Source: Mermis nigrescens | Lineage: Eukaryota > Nematoda > Enoplea > Mermithida > Mermithidae | Length of the DNA: 64,000 bases | Direction: 5' to 3' | NCBI GenBank assembly: GCA_036768485.1 | Contig: JAVLUZ010000020.1 | Span: forward strand, 1-64,000 | Shown here: positions 46,305 through 57,274 of the stretch, piece by piece | Position numbering within the stretch: the stretch's first letter is position 1 | Layout of the letters: the number at the start of each line of letters is the position of its first letter | Position numbers and translations under genes: made by a program | Notes under the pieces: generated by a model | Databases searched by the model: none | What the model saw: only the letters and a program-made list of their open reading frames with translations | Told to the model about the DNA's origin: nothing

Positions 46305-46530
46305 CGTAGTACACATAGTCCACAACGTCCATCGCCATCGTCACAATTCTGACTCTTTGTCTGATTCGTCGAATAGCAGATCGCATTTTGCCGATTTTAA
46401 TTGTGGTCCTTTTATGCAGCAAATGCAGATCGCTATTGCTAATAAAAAATTTTTTCATGCAGATAAAACGGACATATAATCATTTTTTGCAGAGTTCAAA
46501 TCGCTCACAGAAACATATGATATTGACAAA

Positions 46531-47205
46531 TTGGTTCGGGTTAAATTTATGTCATCATTTTTGGACCCCTATGCTCCGCGTTTATTCCATTTGTTGCCAG
46601 CTGATATGAAACAATCATATACAAAATCGAAATTCGCTTTATTGGCTGAATTTTGTCCATTGGACACCGATACTTTATTTGGTCGCTTTTTAGATCATAA
46701 ACAGCAGCTGAACGAATCGGTTAAATCATATCATCTTTCGATTCGCAAAGAATCAATAAAATCACAACCCGATCTTGAAGTCGATTCTCATCATTCTAAT
46801 AAGTTGCTTTGTCATCACTTGAGAAAAGGTCTTTTGCCTGAAGTTTCTAGCGAAGCTTATTGGCGTGCGCCTCGAGCATTGGTTGTAGAGTTCTTAGATA
46901 ACACACTAAACGCCAAATTCGTTAATTTAAAATATGCGCCTAAAAAAGCGCTAACGCCATATGTATTGGTAACAGCAGCCCCAACAGGTGGTTTATTACC
47001 AAAAGATACATTTTGCGCATCTAATCCAAATGAACCCAATCGTTTGCATCAGAGAACATTTTATTGTTCATTGCACGCCGAAAATTATTCTCAAAAATAT
47101 TGCACTTATTGCAAACACACACTGGTCATCTTTATGATCAATGCTTTACTCGTCAGCAACAACAGTCATCTAATAATTATTCTGATCGTAATAAAAACGA
47201 TTTGA
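46531..47205 (+). pseudogene. gag: Gypsy copy A Gag, capsid-like part
   Basis: Residues such as FLDPYAPRLFHLLPADMKQS, FGRFLDHKQQLNESV and LRKGLLPEVSSEAYWRAP look like the helical capsid region of a gypsy Gag (FLD..Q...ESV.SY). This region ends in a Cys/His cluster (CSLHAENYSQKYCTYC at about 47070-47120). The cluster starts a CCHC-type zinc knuckle, but the reading frame shifts inside a short CA repeat at about 47113-47130 and the rest of the knuckle is in another frame. Similarity continues upstream of the first Met to about 46310. Confidence 0.7.
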
Positions 47206-47468
47206 TGGTTCGTAATTGCAGCCAGTCGCATTCCTTTTTGCAGCAAAATTGCTCGCCGTCGCATTCTAATTTTCGAAATTGGCAATTTTCTCAGTCTTGT
47301 TATCACAATCTTAGCCAAAATAGTTCATCAAATTATTCAAATAATGATAATCGTTTTGATCAGAGACAAGCACGTTCAAATTTTCGACAAAATTATAACA
47401 AATATCAACCAAATTCGCGTGCTAATTATCAAAATTCGCGTTTTGATAATCGTTATTTGCACCACTAG
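47130..47468 (+). pseudogene. gag: Gypsy copy A Gag, nucleocapsid-like tail
   Basis: Follows the broken zinc knuckle. It opens HTGHLYDQC and is then very rich in Gln, Ser, Asn, Arg and Tyr (QQQQSSNNYSDRNK, NSRFDNRYLHH), as expected of an RNA-binding nucleocapsid tail. It ends at a stop at 47466-47468. The Gag/Pol boundary lies just after it. Confidence 0.6.
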
Positions 47469-47539
47469 CAACAAAATGGTCCTTATGTTCAATTCCCTAC
47501 CAAACAACGCGCAACATATTATAATTCGAATTATCGTAC

Positions 47540-48110
47540 GTGATAATGTCGCTAATTGCCCATATGTTACATATGTCGCTGATCACCAACCCCCCCCGTA
47601 ACATCACCCCATTGCAGCCAACCCTAGCAATGCCTTCTGATGTAAACACAGTGTCCGCAAAACCGCAAGAAGCGAATTTGCCAACAAAATTATTCGCGTC
47701 GCAAGAGTTTCTTGACAAATACGAGCGTTTACAGCGTCACCTTGCGATTTATGAAAAATTAAATTTGCCTCCTAGTAAAACTATCGATCCTAATATTCCG
47801 ATTGTTAATTATGCTGGGACGAATTTGCCTACTATTGTCGTTAATATTCATAGTGTTGACGTTCCCACTCTAATTGATACGGGTTCGCAGGTCACCATGA
47901 TGACCACATCTGCATTTTTACGACTTGATTTTAATCTACCATCTGAACAAATCTCTCAAGTTGTTCATGGTATAGGTGAAATCATTGCTGTCGTTCGCTA
48001 AAGTTAAAATCACTATCACAATCGCTGATCATGCAATTTCCACTGTAGTATCTATTATAGATAATTTGCCGGAAGATATTCTTTTAGGTTTTGATTTTTG
48101 TGAATCCGCT
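47540..48110 (+). pseudogene. pol: Gypsy copy A aspartic protease
   Basis: Contains the retropepsin active site LIDTGSQVTMM, preceded by LPTIVVNIHSVDVPT. A frame change at about 47995 is followed by the flap-distal motif DNLPEDILLGFDF, which matches the I-(L/I)-G-x-D signature of these proteases. The upstream FLDKYERLQRHLAI segment matches copy B. The region stops at 48110, where a piggyBac-like MITE is inserted in the triplet after ESAL. Confidence 0.85.
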
Positions 48111-48114
48111 TTAA

Positions 48115-48674
48115 CCCTCCATTTACCATCATGTTTTTGCAGTCGAAGTGCACCATCATGGCATAAACTCCTAGTGCATATTAAGCTATGCCTTCTTAAC
48201 ATTCTCTGACAGCTATAACTTTCATTTAGTGCAATTTTTTATGCTCTTTCTGAATATGTATGATATTTTCTGTGAAAATCATTTTTGAATAAGGTATAAT
48301 TAAAAAACTATCACAATGCATAAGAATAGGCACCTGTTGGACATTATGCAAAAACAAGAAAAAGTAGATTTCTGTTGTGTTAAACACATCCAGGGGATGC
48401 ATTTAAAAAGCTGGAAAGGAATAAACCACTAAATTTTCTCATTAGAACCTTATTTTCCCATCTTGAATTTTTGTGATATCACTGTAAATAGGCCAAAAAA
48501 TGCCTATTTCCTACTACTCTATAACTCCTCTTCGATCTAAACCATTAAAAACGATGTAACTGAAGCCAAAACGAGGCTAGACAAAGGTTTGGACACATGG
48601 ATAAGGTAGAACAGAAAAAGATGCCACGAAAGTGATTCATTATGCCTGCAGCATAGGACACGGTAAATGGAGGG
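48115..48674. mobile_element. piggyBac-like MITE
   Basis: Perfect inverted ends CCCTCCATTTACC at left and GGTAAATGGAGGG at right, flanked on both sides by TTAA (48111-48114 and 48675-48678). TTAA duplication with CCCT-type ends is the hallmark of piggyBac. 560 bp, no transposase. Gypsy pol coding resumes on the far side in register with copy B, which lacks the insert. Confidence 0.9.
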
Positions 48675-48678
48675 TTAA

Positions 48679-49140
48679 TGTGGGTTAATCCTATCAGGCG
48701 TTGTGCATTTTTAAATGGCATAAAAGTTAAACATTTATCACCATCCAACAAAATTCAGCTTTGTGCAAAAACCAACACACTCATCTCTGGTGTTGTGTGT
48801 GTGCATGTTTTGCTGCCTGAGCCAATCATTATTCAACCTTGACACGAATTAATAACCCCTGGATACATTAGTCATGGTCGAGGTGATTCTGATATCGCTT
48901 TATTTGAACCAAATTTTAATTTCATGGAAAAAACTTCACTTTTTGTGGCTCCTTCGATAATTGATGCGTCTCAACCTATTTTTCCTGTGCGCATGTGTAA
49001 TATCTCTACAGCACCCATTCGCATCAATTCTGGTGATATTATTGGTTCTTTAACCACTGACGTTGAAGTTGTGTCTCAAGTCGCTAATTCAGACAATAGG
49101 GCACCAGAACTCTTCTCGTCAATCGCAACAACAACAACAA
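48679..49140 (+). pseudogene. pol: Gypsy copy A pol, protease to RT linker
   Basis: After the piggyBac-like insert the translation again follows copy B (WVNPI, ITPGYISHG, DIALFEPNFNFMEKTS, FPVRMCNIS). It has at least one stop before position 48860. This linker leads into the RT domain; no known catalytic motif lies in it. Confidence 0.7.
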
Positions 49141-50062
49141 ATTCATGAACTTTGCCTAAAATACGATTCCATTTTCGCTTTGAAAAACGAGCCTCTTGGT
49201 CGTACTCCTTTGGTTAAACATCATATTGATACCGGGGATAATCCACCCGTCGTTGGAAAAACCTATTGTGTCGAACATTCTTGTCAAAATTCTATGCAGA
49301 AAATCATCTCCAAAATGCTTGCTGAAGAAATCATCTGTCCTACGACTAGCCTCTGGGCTAGCCCCTTATTCCTTATTGGAAAAAAGGACAGTTCTCTCCA
49401 ACCTGTCGTTGATTATCATAGATTAAATGATGTAACTAAAACACAAGTATATCCTCTGCCTCAGATCAATGATTATTTCGATACGCTAGGCTCAGTTGCT
49501 TATTTTAGTACATTAGATCTAAAATCAGGATATTGGCAAATTCCACTCGATGATGAATCTCGTGAAAAAACAGCATTTATATGTCCTGTTGGTCATTATG
49601 AATTTGAAGTGCTACCTTTCAGATTATAAAAATGTGCCCACAGATTTCCAGAGACTAATGGAGCTAGTTCTGGCAGGTCTCAATTGGAAATCTTGCCTTG
49701 TTTATATCAATGATATTATCATTTTTTCGCGCACATTTAAAGAACATTTACAAGATCTCAAAAACGTATTCATCGCACTTCAAAACACAAACTTACGGGT
49801 TAAACCGGATAAATGTCATCTCGCTTACGCCAAAGTAAAATTTCTCGGCCATAACATTAGTTTGCTTGGCATCGCTCCCAATGTGTTTAAAGTTGCCGAT
49901 TTAGTCGCATTTCCCGTTCCGAAAACAGTTAAATCTTTACAAAAATTCCTTGGCTTAGTCCAATGGTTTAAAAAATTCGTTAAAGATCTTGCTAAAATTG
50001 CTAAACCGTTATTCCATCTTCTTTGTAAAGATAATGAAGTTTGCTGGACTGGCGAGCATTAA
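49141..50062 (+). pseudogene. pol: Gypsy copy A reverse transcriptase
   Basis: The RT palm and fingers are evident: VVDYHRLND, then YFSTLDLKSGYWQIPL with the first catalytic Asp, then FEVLPF. An in-frame stop or shift at about 49626 follows; the frame resumes with DFQRLMELVLAGLNW, LVYINDIIIFS, KCHLAYAKVKFLGH and the connecting FLGLVQWFKKFVKDLAKIAKP. The catalytic YxDD box reads YIND, with Asn in place of the first Asp; copy B has the same change. Together with the stop this means no active enzyme. Confidence 0.95.
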
Positions 50063-50520
50063 ATCGCTTTTGATCTTTTGAAAAAAGTGTTTACCTCGCC
50101 TCCAATTTGGCAACTACCTAAATTCGACGATGACCACCAATTTATTTTAACAACTGACGCTAGTAACTATGTGTTAGGTGCCATTTTAAAGCAAAAGCAT
50201 TTACCATCAAAATCTCGCTTCATTCTTAGCTATGCTAGTTATGTGCTAAATTCTGCCAAGTGTAACTATGCTACTTTGGAAAAAGAAGCGTTAGCACTCA
50301 GTTGTCTGGGCAATCAAACATTATAGACATTATTTATACGGTACAAAATTTATTGTTGAAACCGATCACCAAGCGCTAACTTGGCTTGTGAACGTAAAAC
50401 ACCCATTGAGTCAATTACGTTGTTGGGGTCTCAAATTACACAGGAATATGAATACAAAATCGTGTCTTTCCTGGCGCATATAATTGTGCAGTGGATCTTT
50501 TATCACGACACCTAAATATG
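50063..50520 (+). pseudogene. pol: Gypsy copy A RNase H
   Basis: FILTTDASNYVLGAIL (first Asp), CNYATLEKEALAL (Glu) and, after a frame change at about 50305, VETDHQALTWL (Asp) and YNCAVDLLSRH (last Asp) give the D-E-D-D order of retroelement RNase H. A TAA at 50060-50062 separates it from RT and shows decay. Confidence 0.9.
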
Positions 50521-50814
50521 AACATACTGAATGCAAATATAAACTCGAACGAAAATCTATTGTTAATATCGCAAATTTAGACTCAGAAGATTCTGAATCC
50601 GAGGACGAATTGATCCCACATGGTCAATTGATTAATAATATTCCTAATTTACCATCTGATAATTCTAATTTGCTGACTAATCCTACAAATAATCGACCTC
50701 CTGTTTTTAGTGCGCGCATTCAGCTTACTGAAGCAGAAAAAAGCTGAAATTTTTACGCCTGCGCGATTACTTGCAGAGCAGCATGCCAACGACAAATTGC
50801 TTACAATTTGTATC
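50521..50814 (+). pseudogene. pol: Gypsy copy A RNase H to integrase linker
   Basis: An acidic stretch (NIANLDSEDSESEDELIP) followed by an Asn/Pro-rich run, also present in copy B at about 60930-61010. It breaks at a TGA near 50744. The acidic block is a conserved but unassigned spacer in both copies. Confidence 0.7.
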
Positions 50815-51082
50815 CATACGTGGGCAGCAAGAAAATTCTGGGGGGGTGCAAGATTTTTTTGAAGCTCAAAAAATAGCCTTAAAAATGGTGGTAGGGCGAT
50901 AAAAACACCATTTTTCGACGTTTCTCATCAAGCACTATCCATTGGCATCAAAAAATTGCGAAAAAAACGGAAAAAAATTTTCAAAAATTGAATTCTGGGG
51001 GGGGGTATTTTGATTTCTGAGGGGGGGGGGTATTTTGGTTTCTGGGGGGTGCATACCCCCAAACCCCCCATGCCCAGGTGTG
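50815..51082 (-). mobile_element. MITE of the CACACCTGGGCG family in gypsy pol
   Basis: Starts CATACGTGGGCAGC and ends GCCCAGGTGTG; perfect TSD TTTGTATC (50807-50814 and 51083-51090). It separates the RNase H linker from integrase. Confidence 0.95.
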
Positions 51083-51090
51083 TTTGTATC

Positions 51091-52068
51091 GCTCTGAACG
51101 ATTTATCAACAAAAAAATATCATGATGACTTTTTTCTGTTAAACGATATTATTTTTCGTCGGTTCCAACCTAAGCGCTCGCCTACTGTCGTTCATCAGCT
51201 AGTGATTCCCAAATCATTACATCGCTTTATTTTAACCGAATTTCTTGATTACATTTTTGGAGCTCATTTTTCATCACGTTAAATTTTGCCCGCCATACAA
51301 ATGTGTTATTGATGGCCGCGTATGGAAAATGATGTGATCGCTTGGTGCAAGAATTGTGATGTGTGCTTGCAACGCAAGGTCGCATTAAATTCTGCATCTG
51401 TTCCTGTGCAACCAATCGAGGTGTCTGCACCTTTTGAACTGATCGTGTGTGACTGTTTGCATATGCCGCGATCAATTTCTGGAAATGACCAAATTGTCGT
51501 GTTTATGAATTATTTTACGAAATATGTAGAAGCTTTTGCAGTTTCTGTCATCAAAGCTACAACTATAGCTAATCTCTTATTGCACAAAATCATTCCACGT
51601 TATGGAGTTCCTAAACGATTTTTAACTGATCAGGGTTAAAATTTTACATCCGCCTTGATTTCGGAAGTTTGTAAATTACTTAATGTTCAAAAAATCTTCA
51701 TGACTCCGTATCACCCCCAATGTGACGGTCTTGTTGAATGTTATAATCGAACCCTCATTGATGGTTTGTCTAAATTGAGTGCAAGGAATGAGTATGATTG
51801 GGAACAATATTTGCCATTTGCATTATTTGCGTATCACGCGACTCCGCAAGCATCGACAAATATTTCACCTTTCGAAATGTTGTATGGTCATGAACCGGCT
51901 TTTCCTCTTGACATTCTACTTTTGAATGATTTACCTATAAATCCAAATTTACCATCTGTTGCGGAAAGACATGTCATAGATTTAAATCTTACGTTGCAAG
52001 ATTTGCACAAAATCGCATCTAAAAATTTATCACAAGCACTCAAACAACAAAAAAACACAATACGATAA
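51091..52068 (+). pseudogene. pol: Gypsy copy A integrase
   Basis: The N-terminal HHCC zinc domain is seen as VHQLVIPKSLHRF and CKNCDVCLQRK, with a stop between. The core follows: LIVCDCLHMPRS (first Asp), YFTKYVEAF, RYGVPKRFLTDQG (second Asp), then a TAA stop immediately after TDQG. It continues YHPQCDGLVECYNRTL with the catalytic Glu, and WEQYLPFALFAYHATPQAST. The D-D-E triad is present but the protein is cut by stops. C-terminal similarity to copy B continues to about 52300. Confidence 0.95.
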
Positions 52069-52350
52069 ATCCGTCACTGAAAATTATTTCGCTGTTTCGG
52101 ATATCGTTTACCTTGATAATACTTCGGTGATACAGCCCATTTAATCACCAAAAAACATGCATATGCACCTGGTGATTTTGTTGTGGTAAAATTGCCGCAT
52201 CGCCCATTGGCTCCCGCCATTGTTATAAATTTTTCGGACTTACCCGGCAGGAAAAAGAAATTATGAGATTGCGCGCCAATTTGTTTATTAAATGGCTCTA
52301 AAACTGCTCATGCAGTCCCGTTATCTGACATTTCTCCTTCTGCAGAACCA

Positions 52351-53110
52351 TGGCTGAGCAAGTTGCCAGCAGCAGAGAGGAACTCTTGGAGTCAGTTGGT
52401 CAGCAAATTTTGTATCAAAGTCGCGAACCAGCTGATTCGAACGAATTTTGAACGGCAATGGAGGAAGCAGCTACTAATAAGCAGCTATGCTACCCTAATC
52501 TATTGCCGCAAGCTGATGCGTCGCACGAGTAAATGATTATGCTGGACTCAGCATTCGTTTAAGGAAGATATCTCGAGCGCAAGCTCCACATCATAGAAAA
52601 CGTCTAAATGCCCAAGAACATTGGTGGCTCAATACTTTTGATCGTTCGCTGCTGGTGACGCTTTGTGTGCCCATTGACACAATCGGAGCTACGGTACTCG
52701 TTAGAAACGAACAGGATTCGTTTTCGGCGATGTTAGCGTTATTACACCCGGATAATTTAATTCATGGTAATTTATTTCTGGGATACAATCACACCTGGGC
52801 GTGGGGGGGTTTGGGGGGTATGCACCCCCAGAAACCAAAATACCCCCTCCCCAGAAATCAAAATACCCCCCCCCCCAGAATTCAATTTTTGAAAATTTTT
52901 TTCGTTTTTTTCGCAATTTTTTGATGCCAATGGATAGTGCTTGATGAGAAACGTCGAAAAATGGTGTTTTTATCGCCATACCACCATTTTTAAGGCCATT
53001 TTTTGACCTTCAAAAAAATCTTGCACTCCCCCCAGAATTTTCTTGCTGCCCACGTATGGATACAATTCTGAATTTGTTAACGATCGAAAATGTATGTTTT
53101 TTCACAATTG
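52351..53110 (+). pseudogene. Gypsy copy A third frame (after integrase)
   Basis: An ATG frame starting MAEQVASSREELLESVGQ matches the start of the long frame in copy B (59348). After stops near 52447 and 52530 the similarity resumes with NAQEHWWLNTF and CVPIDTIGATVLVRNEQ. The MITE at 52790-53058 interrupts it, and GYNSEF continues on the far side. It lies where an env gene would be, but shows no signal peptide or membrane segment in what remains. Function unknown. Confidence 0.65.
52790..53058 (+). mobile_element. MITE of the CACACCTGGGCG family in third frame of copy A
   Basis: CACACCTGGGCG to GCCCACGTATG, 269 bp, perfect TSD GATACAAT (52782-52789 and 53059-53066). Coding similarity to copy B is continuous across the duplication if the insert is ignored. 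Confidence 0.95.
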
Positions 53111-53131
53111 GGAGAGTTCTAGCCAAATGGT

Positions 53132-53647
53132 TCAAAAACGTGCTATTTCTAGGACTTCCATTTTATTCATAATTAAATTAATTATCATGTTCGCGTCCCA
53201 TAAAGCTTCATAAGCATTTTTGAGATTAAGGGGTGATTCAGCTGAGGGTTTAGTGGGGGTCTTAGTCCAGTGGGGAGGGAGCTGTATGAGAACACCTTGG
53301 GGAGTGGAGTATAAGTTTTCTTGATTGCATATTTTTATAGGTTTTAGGATGGTGAAAGCACCTTGGATTTGTTCTACAGTAATAAAATTGTTTAATGAGT
53401 CAGCTGAAAAATTTCCTAAAATCGTATAGGGACAGAAGTTTTTGGGTTGAACAGGGGTCCATAAAACGTGAGAGAGGGAAGTGGAGCATTCTCCCTGCCG
53501 TGAGAAGCAATTTCCGGTGTCACTTAAATCTGATAGAATTTTAAAACCATCATATGAATAAACAGTACCATATTCTAATATTAGATCGGTTACGGACTGA
53601 CAAAAATCGTAACAACAATAATTTACATTGAGAGTGTTAGAGGTGGT
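53132..53647 (-). pseudogene. Cys-rich open frame, envelope-like candidate
   Basis: 171 codons without a stop and without a start Met. Seven Cys occur in clusters (NYCCYDFCQ, GNCFSRQGEC, NFCPYTIL), with possible N-glycosylation sites and an LPPHW turn. It is an extracellular-looking composition, as in glycoprotein ectodomains. Just upstream (about 53700-53915) other frames read EKYEKINAKIWTPQTEP and CYFITRTVCTN, with stops and shifts between. It follows the Gag of the same minus-strand fragment with no pol between. I do not recognise a specific family. An envelope-type protein is an inference from composition and position; an unrelated secreted protein is possible. Confidence 0.35.
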
Positions 53648-53649
53648 TC

Positions 53650-54500
53650 ACGTATCTCAATCAATTTTTTTGAGTTTTTGATTTTTGAAGATTTTGTGCT
53701 TCCAAGCAGAAAGGCAATCACGAATATCATCTGCAAATTTTTCGGTTTGATCTTTTACAATTCCTTAGAGAAGAAAAATCCGTAGTTGGTACACACCGTA
53801 CGAGTGATAAAATAACATTTAACGGCTTTGGTGGTGAGTGGTTCGGTTTGAGGGGTCCAAATTTTAGCATTAATTTTCTCGTATTTTTCGGCGATATTTT
53901 CTGGCATTATACACGTAATTTATTTTGGAATTGATAAAGCATGCTCCGATTTGATGTGATTACACATGAAAAACGTACGTTGGTTCGAAACAGTGAGAGA
54001 GTGGGTCGAGTTGAGGCAAAAAATGATGATGAGGAACCCCGATATCATCAGAGATTTGGGCACTTGTATTCCCTATAGTACTTCGACTGAAGGGCGTGGT
54101 GGGGTTCTTTAATTTTCCTGACCGATGGATGCCTCTGACCTCCAAAAACCTCCCAATTTTTAAATGGGGAACAACTGTTGGCTACATTTTCATATTTTTC
54201 ATTATTTTCACCACCTTGGAGATCAGGGCCTGCGGCCCACTTCAATTTAATTTTTGAATCGGAATCCGAATTGTCAAAAATCATCACACGTCTTACTGCG
54301 CCTCATCAGCAGGATTGGACCTCACCATATAGGTCCTCATGGAGGGAACGACCTCATCCTTATAGGCTTCCGCTAGCTGGGGCTCCTTGAGAGCATGGTG
54401 ACTAAAAGGGTCCAGAAGAGTGTGGGGGATTGCACCTTTTTCCAGCTGCAGGTATTCCTGCCCGTCATCCTCCGAAAACTCGTGGGATGAGGATCCGTAG
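53650..54500 (-). other. Broken minus-strand coding-like DNA between Gag and the Cys-rich frame
   Basis: Several overlapping minus frames of 60-80 residues with protein-like composition (for example LKWAAGPDLQGGENN, SSHEFSEDDGQEYL). No conserved domain was recognised. It probably belongs to the same retroelement as the flanking Gag, with frames scrambled by indels. Confidence 0.4.
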
Positions 54501-54507
54501 TTGTTTA

Positions 54508-55702
54508 TCACATTAGTGTTTGACCGTCACCTCGATGCGCCAATGCGCCTTTCCCTCTGGACAAATATTTGGGAGCCTCCGTCCGGAAAGGGGTCATGCT
54601 CCAGCTGCCATTATTGGGGGTATTCCGTGGAGTAAAATTTAGAAAATTTTGTGGTGAGTGATTTCGAAAATTTTGTTGTGAGTTATTTTGAAAATTTTCT
54701 TGTGGGTAATTTCGAAAATTGTGGTTTGAGTGAACGTAATTTTGAGAATAGTATCCGCTGTTTCTGGCCAAAGTTCTACAACTGGCTTGACGATGGCCTT
54801 GGCGTCCGCAATAAAAACAATGGATGAAAGTATCAGGATTGAAAGAGTATTGAGAAAAGTGAGATGGTCTTGAATTTAGGAATTTTTAAGGGCGTTAAAA
54901 AAATTCTGAAAATGCTGCTCGAAAAATGGAGTTTGCTGAGAATTGTTTTGGTTTGAGTGGTACGTTGCCGCTGCTCTTGGGGTGAAATTGCTCATCCTCT
55001 GATTTTGATTATAATGGTCATGCGGTTGGTCAGAAAATTTAGAAGGTTGCACTAAAGCCGTAGTGATGTTTTGAGCAGATTGTGAATTTTGTAGATTTTG
55101 AGAGTTTTGAGTTGCAAACTGTATAATGGTAGAGTCATAATTTTGGTTAATTTCCTGCTTCAAAACTTCAGAGACTGCTTGTTCGAAAGTTTGAGGTGAT
55201 GCATTTCGGACCCATAAACGTAAGTTGGGGAGGACTTTCGAGATAAAATGACTTTTTATAAAATTGTTTGGTTCCTGGCCTGTCCATCCGGGTTTGGAAA
55301 TTCGAGCAAAACGCCTAATATCATCTGCATAATGTTGGACGGGTTGCCCGGGTCTCTGACATCTTGAAAAGAGCTGATCAGTTTTTAAAACACTGTGAAG
55401 ATTTTGAGGAAAACCTTCGCAAAAAGCATTGCAAATTTGTTTCCATGAATTTGGGGTGGGTTACGGGAAGTGAGGTCACAGAGAAAAGCGTGGGCGGATC
55501 CTTTTAGATAAGCGTAAAGAAGAGCGAGTTTTCGTTCAAATTGTGAGGCTCCGGCCAAAATTAAGAGATTAAAAAAATTTTTCTCAAATTGATACCAACT
55601 AATTTTGCCGTCGCCAGCAAAGGGGCGTAAAGGGGGAGCTGAAACTAGGGAGACCGGCTGTTGCTTGTACATATCTTGAATTTTTGAAAGGGTTTTCTGC
55701 AA
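54508..55702 (-). pseudogene. gag: Gag of a second LTR retrotransposon family (CCHC zinc knuckle)
   Basis: The frame at 55702-55385 reads MQKTLSKIQDMY, PLRPFAGDGKISWYQFEKNF and LLYAYLKGSAHAFL, the capsid pattern of Ty3/gypsy-type Gag. The next segments give RPGQPVQHYADDIRRFA and FEQAVSEVLKQEINQ. The nucleocapsid has one intact CCHC knuckle, CFYCGRQGHRQASC (about 54819-54778), followed by an Asn/Gln/Phe repeat region (YPQENFQNNSQQNFRNH). Two or more frame breaks occur near 55385 and 54870. It is unlike the Gag of copy A, so this is another family. Confidence 0.75.
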
Positions 55703-56180
55703 AAGATTAATAGCTTGTTGGTTTCATTTTTGTCGAAAATCTTTGAAAATCAGTTGAAGTACTCGGGGAAGGTGAATGAGAAACAGATTGATTTGTATCA
55801 GAATGCTTACGTTTTGAATGCTGGCGGCTTCGTAGGGTTGATAATCGGCGAAAGTCTGGGATTCTTGCTGTAGTCTTTTAAAGCGAACAATTAAATGCCG
55901 TGGCCACTATTGAAATAGTCGCAAAATAGAGAATATTTGCTAAAAATCGGGAAAGTAACGGATCGGGCTGAAAATTGATATGGAGTCGAATGTACTAATA
56001 ATAAACGGAGGATGAGCAGCAGCAACGTACAGCAATCACGAATCAATGAAATGGATAAGAAGAGTTTTGTAGGAGCGATAAAAATGCAGCATGGGTGAGA
56101 TTGAGGGATTCTGAGCGTTTGAAAAAAATCGAAAAGATGCGAAATCAATTTTTTCTCAAAGGAAAGAGTTTGGAAGAGAG

Positions 56181-56197
56181 CGGTCGCCATTTGTAAA
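56181..56197 (-). other. Possible primer-binding site and LTR edge
   Basis: Read on the minus strand: TTTACA, then AA, then TGGCGACCG. A TGG-initial site two bases after a ...CA end is the usual layout of a 5' LTR edge and tRNA primer-binding site; from memory TGGCGACCG resembles the tRNA-Arg type. It lies upstream of the second-family Gag. No matching second LTR was found in the window. Confidence 0.4.
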
Positions 56198-57274
56198 GCA
56201 GGGGGTCTGTGGGCCCACTAGCATAGGCTTCAACCAAAATCCGTATTCTAACGCTTGCTACTTATTAAAATGTGATTCACATATTTTCTCATAGATAAAT
56301 TTAATAATGCAAAAACACAATTTTACCTATGCATTCGAGTTACGAATCAAAAAGGGGAAGTATGATGAGCCTAGCTATACAGACTTGAAATGATAAAAGT
56401 CGAAGAGTGAATACAAGTGTGGGACATGGGGAGCGAAAAGGATACAGAGAATTGTGCAAAAGAGGGGGGATGGGAACGGAAGGGAAGAAGGGGACGGAAG
56501 GTTGAAATGTGCCTGCAACACACTAGGATGTCCACTAAATCCCGAATGCTAAACAATCGAAAAGAACCAAAAAATGCTTGCGCACTGTATTTTTATAGCG
56601 GTGAGTTTCGGAGGTTGCACCAACGAAAAGTACCGAAAACGTGTGTTAAGCATTTTGAATCATTTGGGGGTTGGGCCAGCAGAAAATAATAACGGAAACG
56701 GATTTTATGTGTTTTAGATAGCTCCAGTATAGAAATATGGTTCAGAGTATACTGTGGAAGTTAAGCGTGGGGTTGAAGGTTGGGCCATCAGGAAGCATTA
56801 AAACATGTTTCGTGCATTTCAATTAGCTTGAGCGTAGAGATGTGGTTTAGAGCATACTGTAGGGCCTAAAAGTTCTCATGACTAAAAAAGAACGTGGCGG
56901 CGCATTGGCGGGCCAAGCTATCAAAAATACGATTTTATCTAAACGCATTTTTGCTTATCTGTGAGAGAACTGCGTTTTCGCGGTATTTAGTTTTACGTAA
57001 TTTCTATTGAGGTAGAGTTTTTTCGGAGGACAAACATGGAAAAACTGATTGACGTTTCGAACCAAAAATACGATTTTGAATATTTTTATTGGTGTTTATG
57101 GAAATAAGGAATAAGTTGGAGTGGTCAAATGGCGTTGAGTTTTTATGTCAATGGCTGAGTTTGGAATAAGTGATGAGATCCAGAAATGCGTGTTAAATGT
57201 AAACGTTGGAAATGATAGCAAAGAAAATAGAGTTTAATTTTAAAATGTAGATTAATTAAGTAATTAAAACGGCA
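56198..57274. other. No gene; possible LTR or intervening DNA
   Basis: About 1.1 kb between the primer-binding-like site and the end of the third frame of copy B. It contains a purine-rich tract (about 56455-56505) and no domain. It could hold an LTR of either neighbour, but no repeat partner is visible. Confidence 0.4.

Larger units (their letters stand above)
45306..53110 (+). mobile_element. Ty3/gypsy LTR retrotransposon, copy A (decayed)
   Basis: Order Gag, protease, reverse transcriptase, RNase H, integrase, then a third frame: the Ty3/gypsy (Metaviridae) arrangement. It is inactive, with frame breaks in Gag, stops in RT and integrase, a piggyBac-like MITE in the protease/RT interval (48115-48674) and two CACACCTGGGCG MITEs (50815-51082, 52790-53058). 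LTRs were not identified. The 3' part stops being alignable to copy B near 53110, where another element begins. Confidence 0.9.

Noticed and set aside
48545..48751. Minus-strand frame of 68 residues as a piggyBac gene
   Set aside because: It spans the right TIR and gypsy sequence and has no transposase motif.
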